Part shown: positions 35,152 through 45,228 of the stretch, in pieces | Position numbering within the stretch: position 1 is the first letter of the stretch | Layout of the letters: each line of letters begins with the position of its first letter | Assembly: GCA_017555695.1 (NCBI GenBank) | Contig: JAFZFX010000022.1 | Location: 1-64,000 of the forward strand | Source of the DNA: Alistipes sp. | GTDB taxonomy: Bacteria; Bacteroidota; Bacteroidia; Bacteroidales; Rikenellaceae | Direction: 5' to 3' | Length of the DNA: 64,000 nt | Program-made: the position numbers and the translations under genes | Notes under the pieces: generated by a model | What the model was told of the DNA's origin: nothing | The model's input: the letters and a program-made list of their open reading frames with translations, nothing else | The model's database searches: none

Positions 35152-36765
35152 CTATTTCACTAATGTATAGACCAATTCCAACTCTATGCTCGCCGGATTG
35201 ATTGTCTTGTCTGCACCTTGCAGCACCGAGCGCTTGAAGGTGAACAGATCGTAGGCATCGGGCGCTATATAGATTGTTCTTGGCATTGTCATACTATCAA
35301 AGTCGAGCGTTCCGTCAGCCTTCGGCTCCATATCGAGCAGCTCGTTGATAAGGTACTGAATATACGACGATATGTTCATCTCGTAGAAGGCTCGGCTTCG
35401 GTTGAGCTTTCCGTCGTATGCCAGCGTCGTTCCGTTGGACTCCTCGACATAGAGGTAGTCGGCTACGGGGGTCAGCGACTTGAAGTTGCTATAAAGACCC
35501 AGACGACCCAGCGAGGCGTTCATCTTGTCGGCCATCACCAGCGGCTCCATCTGCGTGTAGTCGTAGTCGGCACCCTCGATGTATATTCTCAGCGCAGCCT
35601 GATTAACTGCGGCTGATGAATAGACCTCATCTCCGCTGTTGATGTTACGCAACGAGTAGAGGAAGTCGTCAGTAAACTTGAGCTGTGTGATTACACCGCC
35701 ACAACCCTCAACATATCCCAGCTCCACCTCGGCGCGCTCGTCAGAAGTGTCGTCTGCCACCAGACCGTCAAGCTCCGAGCCGGTGAAGTCGTGCTGCACA
35801 CGCTGTGCCGACACATTACCATATCCCGTAGAGTATGAATCGACGAAGAAATATGTCATATCAATCGTATCGGCAATGATTGCCTCGTCGGCGCCCGCAT
35901 TACGCGTACGGCCGAAGACCTGAATACCTGACAATCCAGGCTGGAGTGTATATACAGCACCCTCGCCATCGGGCATATCTGCCACTGCCTCAACATACAG
36001 ACCGTAGTAGTTGTGCAGGAAGGCCGAGTCGCTCTCGTATGCCTCGATATTCTTCGTAGCGTTGCCGTTCTTATCAAGCTCTCCCATACAGAGCAGACGC
36101 TTGATGAACTCGGGCGTAGCCGCAGTCTCGGTCATACGGATGTGAGTCGATGATGTATAGATACCCTTATCAGGGTTGGGGAATTCGAATGTGAAGATAG
36201 GCTCGGCATCCTCAGCCAACAAACCCTCGGCACGGGGGTCGAACGATGTGTAGAATACGGTATCCTCGGCCTCCTCGTTAGTGAGCTCCTTCTTCAGCTC
36301 ATACACACGGAAGAGCATAGGCTTTGTAGTATCGCCCGCAAAGGTATCTACCGAGATACGGAACACTGTAGAGTCATATACGGGACGGTAACCGAAACCA
36401 ATCGAATCATCGACGGGCAGCATAAAGAGCACCTGGCTGGCAAACGAGAGCTTGCGAGTACCGAAACGCTCGTCACTCTGCAGACCCAAATGCAACTGAC
36501 CCAATGAAGTAGAGACCGTAGAGTCGGTCTTGAACAGACGAGTTTGGAAAATCTGGCAGGGGGCGTCAGCCTTATCAGCCTCCTTGACGATACCAGCCTT
36601 GTAGAGGCGGTGACGCATCTGCATCTGCTGGTGACCCGGCGTAAGCTCCTGACCCAATGTGTAGTCGGCCGTAGTGGTACAAGATACCAATGTAGCGAAG
36701 CACACTACACACAATACTGCCAGCGTAGCCAGCATCTTACCATATCTGCGGTTACAATTCTTCAT
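35152..36765 (-). CDS. DUF4270 family lipoprotein
   Basis: A 537-residue predicted outer-membrane-associated lipoprotein. The signal peptide ends in a lipobox at FATLVSC (about residues 20-26), followed by TTTADYTLGQEL. The remainder is rich in beta-strand and acidic residues, typical of DUF4270 proteins that are confined to Bacteroidota and have no assigned activity. The start at 36765 overlaps the 3' end of the preceding GT5-like gene by 14 bases, so the two are translationally coupled. This pair is a common arrangement in Bacteroidales. Confidence 0.75.
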   Translation of the reverse strand: MKNCNRRYGKMLATLAVLCVVCFATLVSCTTTADYTLGQELTPGHQQMQMRHRLYKAGIVKEADKADAPCQIFQTRLFKTDSTVSTSLGQLHLGLQSDERFGTRKLSFASQVLFMLPVDDSIGFGYRPVYDSTVFRISVDTFAGDTTKPMLFRVYELKKELTNEEAEDTVFYTSFDPRAEGLLAEDAEPIFTFEFPNPDKGIYTSSTHIRMTETAATPEFIKRLLCMGELDKNGNATKNIEAYESDSAFLHNYYGLYVEAVADMPDGEGAVYTLQPGLSGIQVFGRTRNAGADEAIIADTIDMTYFFVDSYSTGYGNVSAQRVQHDFTGSELDGLVADDTSDERAEVELGYVEGCGGVITQLKFTDDFLYSLRNINSGDEVYSSAAVNQAALRIYIEGADYDYTQMEPLVMADKMNASLGRLGLYSNFKSLTPVADYLYVEESNGTTLAYDGKLNRSRAFYEMNISSYIQYLINELLDMEPKADGTLDFDSMTMPRTIYIAPDAYDLFTFKRSVLQGADKTINPASIELELVYTLVK

Positions 36766-37558
36766 AAAAACGGTTATAATTATCGAAAAACTCCTTCTCA
36801 TCGGCCTCCTGATACTCCAGCATAGGCTTACCGCTCTGGCGTGCATACTCCACGAGTGCGGGGTTGGCCTTGTCCGATGAAACGACTATGCCGTCGGCAT
36901 AATCAATAACGAAGCGATAGAGATTTTCGTATGAGGGGAGTGACAAATCTGCCAACTTTTCATCTTTTACACCCTCACTTGCTATTTTACTGTTGAAATC
37001 TGCACTCAGCGGATTCTCAAACTTGTCGTCACACAGCGTAACCACCACCTTCACATCGCGGAACAAGGGGTCATCGTTAAACACCTTCTTCAGGTAGATG
37101 GGCGTAACGGCCGACATCCAGCCCAAGCAGTGTACGATTGTGGGAGACCAATTCAACTTCTTGACAGTCTCCAGAACGCCGCGAGCAAAGAATATGGCGC
37201 GCTCGTCATTGTCCTCAAACTCGTTGCCATTCTCGTCGGTGAGCACAGCCTTGCGCTCGAAGTAGTCATCGTTATCGATAAAATATATCTGGATGCGAGC
37301 CGACGGGATAGAGGCCACCTTGATTATAAGTTGATGGTCGTTGTCGTTGATTATAAGGTTCATACCCGACAAGCGAATCACCTCGTGCAGCTGATTGCGG
37401 CGCTCGTTGATGCAACCGTAACGCGGCATAAAGGTACGAATCTCGTTACCACGCTCCTGCATAGCCTGCGCTAAGCGACGGCAGAGTGACGACAACTCGG
37501 TCTCGGGCAAGTAGGGCATAATCTCCTGACAAACATAGAGTATCTTGCGTGCAGCCAT
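36752..37558 (-). CDS. Glycogen/starch synthase N-terminal-domain protein (GT5-like)
   Basis: A 268-residue protein that covers only the N-terminal Rossmann half of a GT5 synthase: RKILYVCQEIMPYLPETELS at the start, then GNEIRTFMPRYG, YFIDNDDYFER and HCLGWMSAVTPIYLKK. The C-terminal nucleotide-sugar-binding half is absent, and a full enzyme is about 480 residues. This is therefore probably not a complete glycogen synthase on its own. It may have a regulatory or binding role. It is coupled to the DUF4270 gene. A minus-strand TATATTTG box (37592-37585) lies just upstream. Confidence 0.75.
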   Translation of the reverse strand: MAARKILYVCQEIMPYLPETELSSLCRRLAQAMQERGNEIRTFMPRYGCINERRNQLHEVIRLSGMNLIINDNDHQLIIKVASIPSARIQIYFIDNDDYFERKAVLTDENGNEFEDNDERAIFFARGVLETVKKLNWSPTIVHCLGWMSAVTPIYLKKVFNDDPLFRDVKVVVTLCDDKFENPLSADFNSKIASEGVKDEKLADLSLPSYENLYRFVIDYADGIVVSSDKANPALVEYARQSGKPMLEYQEADEKEFFDNYNRFYEEL

Positions 37559-37584
37559 ATTGTTATTTAGATGTTTACAATGTG

Positions 37585-37592
37585 CAAATATA
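37585..37592 (-). promoter_or_regulatory. -7 box of the GT5-like/DUF4270 pair
   Basis: Reads TATATTTG on the minus strand, about 27 bases before the start codon, in an A/T-rich spacer. Confidence 0.4.
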
Positions 37593-37700
37593 ATAATTTT
37601 TTTTGAAAAATCGGCCTATTCGCTTTTTGGACTGCGCCCCAACGAGGCTCACCCACCCTTCGGCCGACTATTCCGCAGTGCTGTTCTTCGAGGTAAAATC

Positions 37701-38750
37701 TTAAAGAATCAGCATCGCATCGCCGTATGTACCAAAGCGATAACCCTCCTTAACGGCTACATCGTAGGCGTTCATTACGCAGTCGTATCCACCAAATGCC
37801 GCCACCATCATCAGCTGTGTTGAGTAGGGCAGGTGCAGATTCGACACCATAGCGTCAGCAACCGTAAAGTCATAGGGGTTGAAGATGAACTTGTTGGTCC
37901 AACCCTCCATAGGCTTAATCATACCGCAGGTCGATACGGCAGTCTCGAGTGTACGCATAACGGTAGTACCGATAGCCACCACTTTGTGGTGCTCACGCTT
38001 GGCGTTGTTCACCATCTCGGCAGCTTGCTCGCTTACGAAGAACTGCTCTGAATCCATCTTGTGCTTCGACAAATCCTCAACATCTACGGTGCGGAAGTTA
38101 CCCAAACCTGCGTGCAGAGTGATGTGTGCAGAGTCGATGCCCTTAATCTCCATACGCTTGAGCAGATGCTTCGAGAAGTGCATACCCGCTGTAGGAGCAG
38201 CTACAGCACCCTCGTGCTTGGCGAAGATGGTCTGGTAACGCTCGGCGTCCTCCTCCTCAACCTTCTCGCGCACCCAACGGGGCAGAGGTGTCTCACCCAA
38301 ACGATAGAGTGCCTCCTTGAACTCCTCGTACGAGCCATCAAAGAGGAAGCGGAGTGTACGACCGCGCGATGTGGTGTTGTCGATAACCTCGGCACCCATC
38401 ATATCGTCCTCACCGAAGTAGAGTTTGTTGCCGATACGAATCTTACGGGCGGGATCCACCAACACATCCCACAATCTCAACTCACGGTTGAGCTCACGCA
38501 GCAAGAAAATCTCGATTTCGGCACCAGTCTTCTCCTTGTTACCATAGAGGCGTGCAGGGAAAACCTTGGTGTCGTTGAACAAGAAGAGGTCCTTCTCGTC
38601 GAAGTACTCTATGATATCCTTGAAGATGCGGTGCTCGATTTGACCCGTGCTACGATTAACAACCATCAGACGCGACTCATCGCGGTTATCAGCAGGATAT
38701 TGAGCCAACATCTCGCGCTTGAACTCGTATCCGTATTGAGATAATTTCAT
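37701..38750 (-). CDS. queA: tRNA preQ1 ribosyltransferase-isomerase
   Basis: A 349-residue enzyme that uses the ribosyl group of S-adenosylmethionine to convert preQ1 at tRNA position 34 into epoxyqueuosine. Family features include the N-terminal [32 protein letters not shown], and the central [14 protein letters not shown] with [17 protein letters not shown]. Length matches the family. It follows truB with a 63-base gap in the conserved ftsX-DUF3098-uppP-truB-queA block. Confidence 0.96.
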   Translation of the reverse strand: MKLSQYGYEFKREMLAQYPADNRDESRLMVVNRSTGQIEHRIFKDIIEYFDEKDLFLFNDTKVFPARLYGNKEKTGAEIEIFLLRELNRELRLWDVLVDPARKIRIGNKLYFGEDDMMGAEVIDNTTSRGRTLRFLFDGSYEEFKEALYRLGETPLPRWVREKVEEEDAERYQTIFAKHEGAVAAPTAGMHFSKHLLKRMEIKGIDSAHITLHAGLGNFRTVDVEDLSKHKMDSEQFFVSEQAAEMVNNAKREHHKVVAIGTTVMRTLETAVSTCGMIKPMEGWTNKFIFNPYDFTVADAMVSNLHLPYSTQLMMVAAFGGYDCVMNAYDVAVKEGYRFGTYGDAMLIL

Positions 38751-38813
38751 AATCTAAAATCTTTTTATCAACTGTAAAAGACACAAATATCAATATATAA
38801 TACGATATTTTCG

Positions 38814-39533
38814 CTATTTTGTTTCACACTCCTTCAACTTTTCCATAAAATTTTCGAGATTCCACCCATTTTCGGCTGTGAAACCTCCACTGCGAGTGCG
38901 TCTTAACGAGCGCAAGTAGGCTCCGCTGTTGAGAGCCTGACCAATCTCGTAAGCCAGTGAGCGAATGTATGTTCCCTTGCTGCATCTCACACGGAGCTTC
39001 AGATAGGGCATCGTAAAGTCGAGAATCTCAATCTCGTAGATGTTAATCAGCGCCTTCTTGAGCTCCACCTCCTCGCCCGCGCGGGCAAACTCGTAGGCTC
39101 GCACACCCTCCACCTTCTTGGCCGAGTAGATGGGCGGTGCCTGCAGACGCTCTCCAGTGAGCGACGGCAGAGCCTGCTCGATGAGTTCGCGTGTGATATG
39201 CTCGGTCGGATAGCGGCAATCAATCGGATGCTCCATATCGTGGCTGGGGGTTGTAGCACCCAACTCCAGCTCGGTGATGTACTCCTTCTCCTCGCTCTGC
39301 AGAGCATTGACCATCTTGGTGGCCTTGCCGATGCAGATGAGCAACACGCCCGTAGCCAGGGGGTCGAGTGTACCTGCGTGACCAATCTTTATCTTCTTGT
39401 AGCCCAGACGGTTTACGAGCGCATACTTGATTTTACGCACCACATCGGTCGATGTCCACTCCAGCGGCTTGTCGATAACGGCAATATAGCCCTCGCGGAA
39501 ATCTATCCCGCGTAGCGACTGACTCTCTGTCAT
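38814..39533 (-). CDS. truB: tRNA pseudouridine(55) synthase
   Basis: A 239-residue enzyme making pseudouridine 55 in the tRNA T-loop. The catalytic Asp lies in KIGHAGTLDPLATGVLLIC, and KPLEWTSTDVV, QAPPIYSAKKVEGVRAYEFAR and CSKGTYIRSLA are other family blocks. It is shorter than E. coli TruB because the C-terminal PUA domain is missing, as in many Bacteroidota. Confidence 0.96.
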   Translation of the reverse strand: MTESQSLRGIDFREGYIAVIDKPLEWTSTDVVRKIKYALVNRLGYKKIKIGHAGTLDPLATGVLLICIGKATKMVNALQSEEKEYITELELGATTPSHDMEHPIDCRYPTEHITRELIEQALPSLTGERLQAPPIYSAKKVEGVRAYEFARAGEEVELKKALINIYEIEILDFTMPYLKLRVRCSKGTYIRSLAYEIGQALNSGAYLRSLRRTRSGGFTAENGWNLENFMEKLKECETK

Positions 39534-39549
39534 ATCTTAATTGATTATT

Positions 39550-40344
39550 TTAGATGAAGTTACTAATGATAGATACCACGCCCGCGATGGCACAATATAC
39601 GGCAAACCAAATCAGCTTACCCTTCTGTACGATGCCTATCATAAAGCGGCAGGCAGCACAACCCACCAGGAATGCAGCGAGGAAGCCGCACACCAGCGGC
39701 AATGTACCAATCGAGCCAAAAACAACCTCGCCCTTCACTACATTGAGTAGCATCTCGCCCATAATCGGAGCCAGCACCATCAGGAATGAGAACTGTGCCA
39801 CGGCCGACTTCTTGTTGCCGAGCAACAGACCCGTAGCGATGGTCGAACCCGAGCGTGAAAGACCAGGCATTGCAGCTATGGCCTGAGCTAGACCGATGAT
39901 GAATGCGTCGCGGTAAGAGATATTCTCCTTGATGCGCGGACGAGCATAGTATGCAAACGAGAGCAGAGCCGCTGTCAGCAACAACATACAGCCCACGATG
40001 GTGAGGATATAGGGCGACTCGAGCATAGCATTGAGGTAATCCTTGAAGGCAAAGCCGATGATGCCGATGGGTATCATCGAGATGATAAGCTTGAGCACAT
40101 AGGCCTGCTCCTCGTTGAAATGGCTCGAGAAGAGTCCGCAGAGAATCTTCTTCACCTCGGGCCAGAGAATTACAATGGTACTCAATACGGTTGCAGCGTG
40201 CAGTGTGACATCGAAGACGAGATTCTCTTCAATCTCGACGCCCAGCAGAGCTTTAGCTATCTGCAAATGGCCACTGCTTGATACGGGCAAAAACTCGGTG
40301 ATGCCTTGCACGGCACCCAATACGATAGATTCTAATACAGTCAT
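39550..40344 (-). CDS. uppP: Undecaprenyl-diphosphatase (UppP/BacA)
   Basis: A 264-residue polytopic membrane enzyme that recycles undecaprenyl pyrophosphate to the monophosphate carrier for peptidoglycan and glycan export. Motifs are [16 protein letters not shown] (about 13-28, with the catalytic Glu) and [19 protein letters not shown] (about 158-176). Eight or so hydrophobic segments are seen. It lies 16 bases upstream of truB. The 90-base spacer before it holds a GGGGC/GCCCC stem (40371-40402) of unknown role. Confidence 0.96.
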   Translation of the reverse strand: MTVLESIVLGAVQGITEFLPVSSSGHLQIAKALLGVEIEENLVFDVTLHAATVLSTIVILWPEVKKILCGLFSSHFNEEQAYVLKLIISMIPIGIIGFAFKDYLNAMLESPYILTIVGCMLLLTAALLSFAYYARPRIKENISYRDAFIIGLAQAIAAMPGLSRSGSTIATGLLLGNKKSAVAQFSFLMVLAPIMGEMLLNVVKGEVVFGSIGTLPLVCGFLAAFLVGCAACRFMIGIVQKGKLIWFAVYCAIAGVVSIISNFI

Positions 40345-40434
40345 TGTTCGGGTATTTTTATTAACAAGCGGGGCGTATGATCACTAATCGATGGAGTAGC
40401 CCCAAATTAAATTCAAGGGAAGCAAAGTCCCTAA

Positions 40435-40707
40435 TTAAAATTTCTTTAGCAGGGCGTAGATTTCGAATACGAAGCCACCCACGATAAGCAGCGGGGCGAG
40501 TGTAATTCTGCGCCACGAGAACATATCGTAGTTAAAGTCGTTGGGGCCGTCGCTTGCACCACCGCACATCAAGGCCATACCTAAAACTATCACCACAAAA
40601 CCGACAATCATCAGGATGTAGTTCTTGATCGTCAGGGGCATCTCGGCATCATTCTTGTCGCCCGCCGCCATAAAGCGTCGGCGCAAGGCGTCTAACATAT
40701 TTTTCAT
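40435..40707 (-). CDS. DUF3098 family small membrane protein
   Basis: A 90-residue protein with two transmembrane helices (about 28-48 and 68-86) joined by a short loop with GGASDGPNDFNYD, the conserved core of DUF3098. Function unknown. The family sits almost always between ftsX and uppP in Bacteroidota, as here (12-base gap to ftsX), which suggests a role in the envelope or in support of FtsX. Confidence 0.85.
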   Translation of the reverse strand: MKNMLDALRRRFMAAGDKNDAEMPLTIKNYILMIVGFVVIVLGMALMCGGASDGPNDFNYDMFSWRRITLAPLLIVGGFVFEIYALLKKF

Positions 40708-40719
40708 CGTCTATATCGT

Positions 40720-41595
40720 TTAGTACAAGTATATCTTGTTGGTTTTCATATTCACAAACTTATTCACCGCAAAGGCCGTAAACAGCAGCGAGATAACAAG
40801 TCCGCAGAGGAGCATTGCACCCACCGTCACGCCCACCTTGATAAGCTCGGTCGTCGATACCACCTCGGGCAACGCACCGCTCAGGGCGGCCAGAGCCGAA
40901 CCAAACAGCAGGCTCGCAATCACTCCCGACCACAAACCCTGCTTGGCAGCCGTCGCCAGGAAGGGACGCATGATGTAGCCCTTCGTAGCGCCCACCAACT
41001 TGAAGGTGTTGATGAGGTAACGGCGCGAGAAGATGGCCAGGCGGATAGTATTGTTCAGCAGAATAAGCGAGATGATGAGCAGCGCACCGCCGAAGGCCAG
41101 CAGTACGATGGTAATCTTGGTGATTGTCGAGTGCAGTCGCTCGATGGTGGCGGCAGGATAGGCCACATAGACCACACCGTTAAGCGCCGAGAGCTTATCG
41201 ACCATAGCATCCATCGCGGCACGCTCGGTCGAGGCCACCACAACCTCGAAGCTATTACGCAACGGATTCTCGGCCAGGATATCCTCAATCTCGGCAGCGA
41301 ACATACGCCTGAACTCGGCATCGTCAATCTTCTGCTGCTTATCCACATAGATGACATCCAGCGCACCCTCAATTGAGGCTATCTCGCCCTTGAGCGCCTC
41401 CTTGCGGCTCTCATCGAGGCTGTTATCCAACTCCACCGACAGAGTGATACTGCGGCGCAGCGTGCTGGCCGTAGTGAGGGCGGCGGTGAGCATATACCCT
41501 ACCGAGCCCAACAGGAACAGCACCAGCGCTATGCTGATGGTAGAAACCACATACGAGCGGCGTACTTTACGCTTTATTCTTTTGTCCTCTTTCAT
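40720..41595 (-). CDS. ftsX: FtsX-type cell-division ABC permease
   Basis: A 291-residue inner-membrane permease with the FtsX plan: one N-terminal helix (about 18-40), a periplasmic domain of about 110 residues (FtsX extracellular domain), then three C-terminal helices (MacB/FtsX-like). In other bacteria FtsX with the ATPase FtsE controls septal peptidoglycan hydrolases. No ftsE is adjacent here. The start overlaps the YfhO-family gene by 29 bases. Confidence 0.9.
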   Translation of the reverse strand: MKEDKRIKRKVRRSYVVSTISIALVLFLLGSVGYMLTAALTTASTLRRSITLSVELDNSLDESRKEALKGEIASIEGALDVIYVDKQQKIDDAEFRRMFAAEIEDILAENPLRNSFEVVVASTERAAMDAMVDKLSALNGVVYVAYPAATIERLHSTITKITIVLLAFGGALLIISLILLNNTIRLAIFSRRYLINTFKLVGATKGYIMRPFLATAAKQGLWSGVIASLLFGSALAALSGALPEVVSTTELIKVGVTVGAMLLCGLVISLLFTAFAVNKFVNMKTNKIYLY

Positions 41596-44053
41596 TACGC
41601 AAATAGAGTATTAATGTTAATGCCACGGCGGCCAAAACGGCAATCGAGAAGAGGAGTGTTATACCCTCAATGAGTGACCACTTCGGAGCGCGATAACGCC
41701 ACTCTACGGTGTGGTTTCCAGCGGGAAGCTCCAGCGCGCGCAGGATGTAGTTGGCTCTGAGCGGAGTCACCTGCTGACCATCGACCGTTGCGGTCCAACC
41801 CTCGCGTGTGTAAATCTCCGAGAATATAGCCAGCGCATCGCCCTCGGCCGAGTATTCATATCGCAAATAGTTGGGACGATACTCCTTGAGCGCTATTTCG
41901 CCCGCAGAGAATCGTATCTTCGAGGGTAGGTAGTCGTTGCCGAAAACAGCCTCGTGTTTGTTGTCAATCTTGCCGATTAGCTCAATCTCCTCGTGGGGTG
42001 ACGATGCACGCACCACGCTCTCGACCAACCACGCAGCGCCATTGGCTGTGGGGCGCTCGATGACGGCATCGGCCGTAGCAGACTCACCGATGAAGTAGCG
42101 CACATTGAGCATATCGAGTACTCGCTCATCAATCTGCATCAGGTAGCGGTCGATGACATCCTGATAGCGCGAGAGCTTCGCACCGTGATAACCACCCACC
42201 GAGCGGTGGAAGTAGGATGTAGAGGCGTCGTTGAAGGGCGACACTGAGAGGTTGAAGACCCTGTATGCGGGATCCTTATCCTGCATAATCACCTTGTCGG
42301 CCTCGGTCGGCAGAATCTCGGTCTGACGACGGAGCATAAAACTATCGTGATTGAGGTATCGTGTATCGACATTGATAAGATCCACAGCCACAATCGCCGT
42401 CAGCACCACACAGAGCAGTGCAGGCGAAGTGAGCACCTTGCGCTTTGAGTAGAGCCACAGTGCACCCGCCGCAAGCAACACGAAGATGAGCGAACGCCAC
42501 GCATCGGCGGCCATAACATCGGCACGCTCGTCGGCAATAGCCGAGGCGGCATCCCACGCCATCTGCTCGTGCAGACCCTGCTTAATATAGTCTGCAGCGC
42601 CCTGATGCTGAAGCAACTGCTGGAACTGGCCAGCGAGCATCTGCTGACTCTGGCTCTGACCGAAGTCACCCAACGAGCGACCTCCGAAAATCATCACCAA
42701 CAACACTCCCGCCGTAAGACCAGTAGCCCACAGCAGCGAGCGACGCAACTGCTTCTCATCAAGACAGTTGCTGATAACTCGGCCAATACCCAACGCCGCC
42801 AGCAGAGGCACCGTCCACTGCACTACGACCAGCGCCATAGAGAGTGTACGGAACTTATTATAGCCAGGCAGGTAGTCGAACAGCAGAGCCGTCAGCCACA
42901 TCAGGTTGTTACCCCACGACATCAATATCGTCAGCAGCGTAGCCGCCACAATCCACCACCTCTGGCGGTTGGGCAGAACAAAGAGCGCCAAAATGGCGAG
43001 GAATATTGCAGCCGCACCGAGATATGTCGGGCCAGCCGTATAGGGTTGCGTACCACGATAACGGGGCAAATATTGAGCCATCTGACCCAAGCCGTACTTG
43101 TTCAGTGCCGCAGCAACTGCGCCATCGGCGGCAAATGTGTCAGCCGAAGTACCGCCCATAAAGTCGGGAACGAGTAGCGTGAAACTCTCGGCCTTGCCGT
43201 AGCTCCACGCCGTTGCATATTGCAGGTCGAGGCCATCCGAGCCTCGGTTTACATCATCCTTTGCCACCAACTCTGAGCCTCCGCGAATTGTCTCCTTCGA
43301 GTGCTGCATAGTGTACCACAGCGGCGAGAGGTTAGAGCCCACCGCAAACAGCCCCGCCACAGCGAGCAGAGCCGTACGCTTGAAGAAGTCGCCGAGGCGC
43401 TTGCCACGCAGTGCAAAGTAGCCCTCACTGAGCCACATAGCAGCCATAGCCAGAGCGAAGTAGTATGTAATCTGGGGGTGGTTGGCACCTATCTCCAGCG
43501 ATGTAAACAGCGCCGTCAGAGCCGCACCCGCCCACATATTGCGATGCAGGGTGAAATATACGCCACCCATCATCAGCGGAGCATAGACGAGTGCCCACAT
43601 CTTGGTGATGTGTCCCGCGCCGATAATCAGCAGGAAGTAGGTCGAGAAGCCGTAGGCCAGAGCCGCAATAAGACTCACCCACGGGCTGAGTCCAAAGAGC
43701 AACATAGCCACCCACATAGCCGTCATCGCAAAGAAGAGGAACGAAGCGGGGGTGTCGATAATCTTCACCACCTTGCCCACCGTACCCTTAACAGCCTGTG
43801 CAGGGTATTTCACATCGATTAGGAATGCAGGCATACCGCCGAACATTCGACCCGTCCACTGGGCATCTTCGCCCGTTGCCAGGCGGTTTTCCACAATATC
43901 ACGACGCATTCCCTCATACTGCTGTACATCGTGCTGCGACAACACCTTACCCCCAAACTGCGGGGCGCAGTAGATGGCCGCCACGACGAAGAACAGCACA
44001 ATAGAGCAGAGCGCTATGAGCCAGTTTTTGTTTTTGAAAAAATCAAATTTCAT
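41567..44053 (-). CDS. YfhO family polytopic membrane protein
   Basis: An 828-residue protein with many hydrophobic segments. The N-terminal part (helices separated by loops such as GMRRDIVENRLATGEDAQWTGRMFGGMPAF) resembles GT-C-type glycosyltransferase/YfhO proteins. The C-terminal roughly 250 residues are a largely soluble domain ending with YTREGWTATVDGQQVTPL and a final helix. YfhO members of Gram-positives glycosylate lipoteichoic acid; the substrate in Bacteroidales is not known. The start at 44053 gives MKFDFFKNKNWLIALC. The promoter box TAACTTTG lies at 44084-44077 on the minus strand. Confidence 0.82.
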   Translation of the reverse strand: MKFDFFKNKNWLIALCSIVLFFVVAAIYCAPQFGGKVLSQHDVQQYEGMRRDIVENRLATGEDAQWTGRMFGGMPAFLIDVKYPAQAVKGTVGKVVKIIDTPASFLFFAMTAMWVAMLLFGLSPWVSLIAALAYGFSTYFLLIIGAGHITKMWALVYAPLMMGGVYFTLHRNMWAGAALTALFTSLEIGANHPQITYYFALAMAAMWLSEGYFALRGKRLGDFFKRTALLAVAGLFAVGSNLSPLWYTMQHSKETIRGGSELVAKDDVNRGSDGLDLQYATAWSYGKAESFTLLVPDFMGGTSADTFAADGAVAAALNKYGLGQMAQYLPRYRGTQPYTAGPTYLGAAAIFLAILALFVLPNRQRWWIVAATLLTILMSWGNNLMWLTALLFDYLPGYNKFRTLSMALVVVQWTVPLLAALGIGRVISNCLDEKQLRRSLLWATGLTAGVLLVMIFGGRSLGDFGQSQSQQMLAGQFQQLLQHQGAADYIKQGLHEQMAWDAASAIADERADVMAADAWRSLIFVLLAAGALWLYSKRKVLTSPALLCVVLTAIVAVDLINVDTRYLNHDSFMLRRQTEILPTEADKVIMQDKDPAYRVFNLSVSPFNDASTSYFHRSVGGYHGAKLSRYQDVIDRYLMQIDERVLDMLNVRYFIGESATADAVIERPTANGAAWLVESVVRASSPHEEIELIGKIDNKHEAVFGNDYLPSKIRFSAGEIALKEYRPNYLRYEYSAEGDALAIFSEIYTREGWTATVDGQQVTPLRANYILRALELPAGNHTVEWRYRAPKWSLIEGITLLFSIAVLAAVALTLILYLRNERGQKNKA

Positions 44054-44076
44054 CACAATATCATCAGTTAATGGGT

Positions 44077-44084
44077 CAAAGTTA
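44077..44084 (-). promoter_or_regulatory. -7 box of the YfhO-ftsX operon
   Basis: Reads TAACTTTG on the minus strand, about 23 bases before the start codon. It is divergent from the 44127-44134 promoter. Confidence 0.45.
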
Positions 44085-44126
44085 CGAAAAACATTCATTT
44101 TTCGGTGTCTAATTGTGAAATTTTAC

Positions 44127-44134
44127 TATATTTG
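44127..44134 (+). promoter_or_regulatory. -7 box of the polyprenyl synthase gene
   Basis: TATATTTG, about 33 bases before the start at 44167. Confidence 0.45.
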
Positions 44135-44166
44135 CAAAGTAAAAGGTAAATAGTAACACCGTTTTT

Positions 44167-45177
44167 ATGGTAAGTCTTGACGCAATACGAACACCCATAG
44201 CCTCTGACATCGACGCCTTCGAGGAGTTCCTGAAGGGCCAATTCCAGTCGGATGGCAAGCTAATGAGCGAGATGCTTACGCATGTGCTTTCGGCACGCGG
44301 CAAGAGCATACGCCCCATTATCGTAATGCTCACTTCGGCACTCACCTCGGCAGCCAACTGTCGCCAATGGGTCGAGGGTGAGCGTAATTGCACCAAGCGT
44401 ACCTATCTGGCCGCAATGATGGTAGAGATGTTGCACACCGCATCGCTCGTTCACGACGATGTGCTGGACAACGCCGACACACGCCGTGGCCGCCCCTCGG
44501 TGAATGCCTTGTGGCAGTCGCGCAACGCCGTATTGCTGGGTGACTTCCTGCTGGCACGCACAATGAGTGCGGGTATGGGAAGCGCGCAGTACGACATCGT
44601 GTCGCACATCATCGGTGCCGTGGCTACCCTCTGCGAGGGCGAGGTGTTGCAGAGCCAGCACGCAGCCGACAAGGACACCACACGCCAGGACTATCTGGAA
44701 ATCATCTACAAAAAGACGGCCAGCCTGATTAGCATCAGCGCATCGGCAGGAGCCGTTTCGGTGATGGCCGCACGCAAGGATGTAGAGCAGATGCGTCGCT
44801 TCGGCGAGGCGTTGGGTATGGCCTTCCAGATTCAAGACGACATCCTCGACTACAGCCGCTCGGCACAGACGGGCAAGCCCCGCAACAACGACCTGCGCGA
44901 AGGTAAGATTACGCTGCCACTCATCGAGGTATTGGAGCAGTGTTCATCAGCCGAGAAGCTGCAGATTATCGACAAACTGAAGCAGTGTGCAACCGACGAT
45001 GCCGCCGTAGAGCATCTGCAGGGTGTGGTTGAAGCCACGGGAGCCCTGTCGCTGGCAGCACGCACGATGCAGACATATATAGACCGCGCCGTGGCGATAC
45101 TCTCGACCTATGCCGATTCGCCCTACCGCACAGCGCTCATCAATCTGTGCGCCTATGTAGCCGAGCGCGACCGATAG
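44167..45177 (+). CDS. Polyprenyl diphosphate synthase family protein
   Basis: A 336-residue all-helical trans-prenyltransferase. The first aspartate-rich motif is LVHDDVLDNADTRRGRPS (about residue 96) and the second is FQIQDDILDYS (about residue 222), separated by the usual distance. KSIRPIIVML near residue 40 binds isopentenyl diphosphate. The small residues before the first motif suggest a medium- or long-chain product such as octaprenyl diphosphate for menaquinone, but chain length cannot be decided from sequence alone. Confidence 0.9.
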   Translation: MVSLDAIRTPIASDIDAFEEFLKGQFQSDGKLMSEMLTHVLSARGKSIRPIIVMLTSALTSAANCRQWVEGERNCTKRTYLAAMMVEMLHTASLVHDDVLDNADTRRGRPSVNALWQSRNAVLLGDFLLARTMSAGMGSAQYDIVSHIIGAVATLCEGEVLQSQHAADKDTTRQDYLEIIYKKTASLISISASAGAVSVMAARKDVEQMRRFGEALGMAFQIQDDILDYSRSAQTGKPRNNDLREGKITLPLIEVLEQCSSAEKLQIIDKLKQCATDDAAVEHLQGVVEATGALSLAARTMQTYIDRAVAILSTYADSPYRTALINLCAYVAERDR

Positions 45178-45228
45178 CAAAACAAAGACAAACAATTTAT
45201 AACCAAATTATTAACTAAACAAAACATT

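Noticed and set aside
36752..37558. Frameshifted full-length glycogen synthase
   Set aside because: The frame ends cleanly, and the downstream DNA encodes an intact DUF4270 lipoprotein, not a GT5 C-terminal domain.
40371..40402. GGGGC/GCCCC stem before uppP as a riboswitch
   Set aside because: Only a 5-bp stem with a 22-base loop; too little structure to support a claim.
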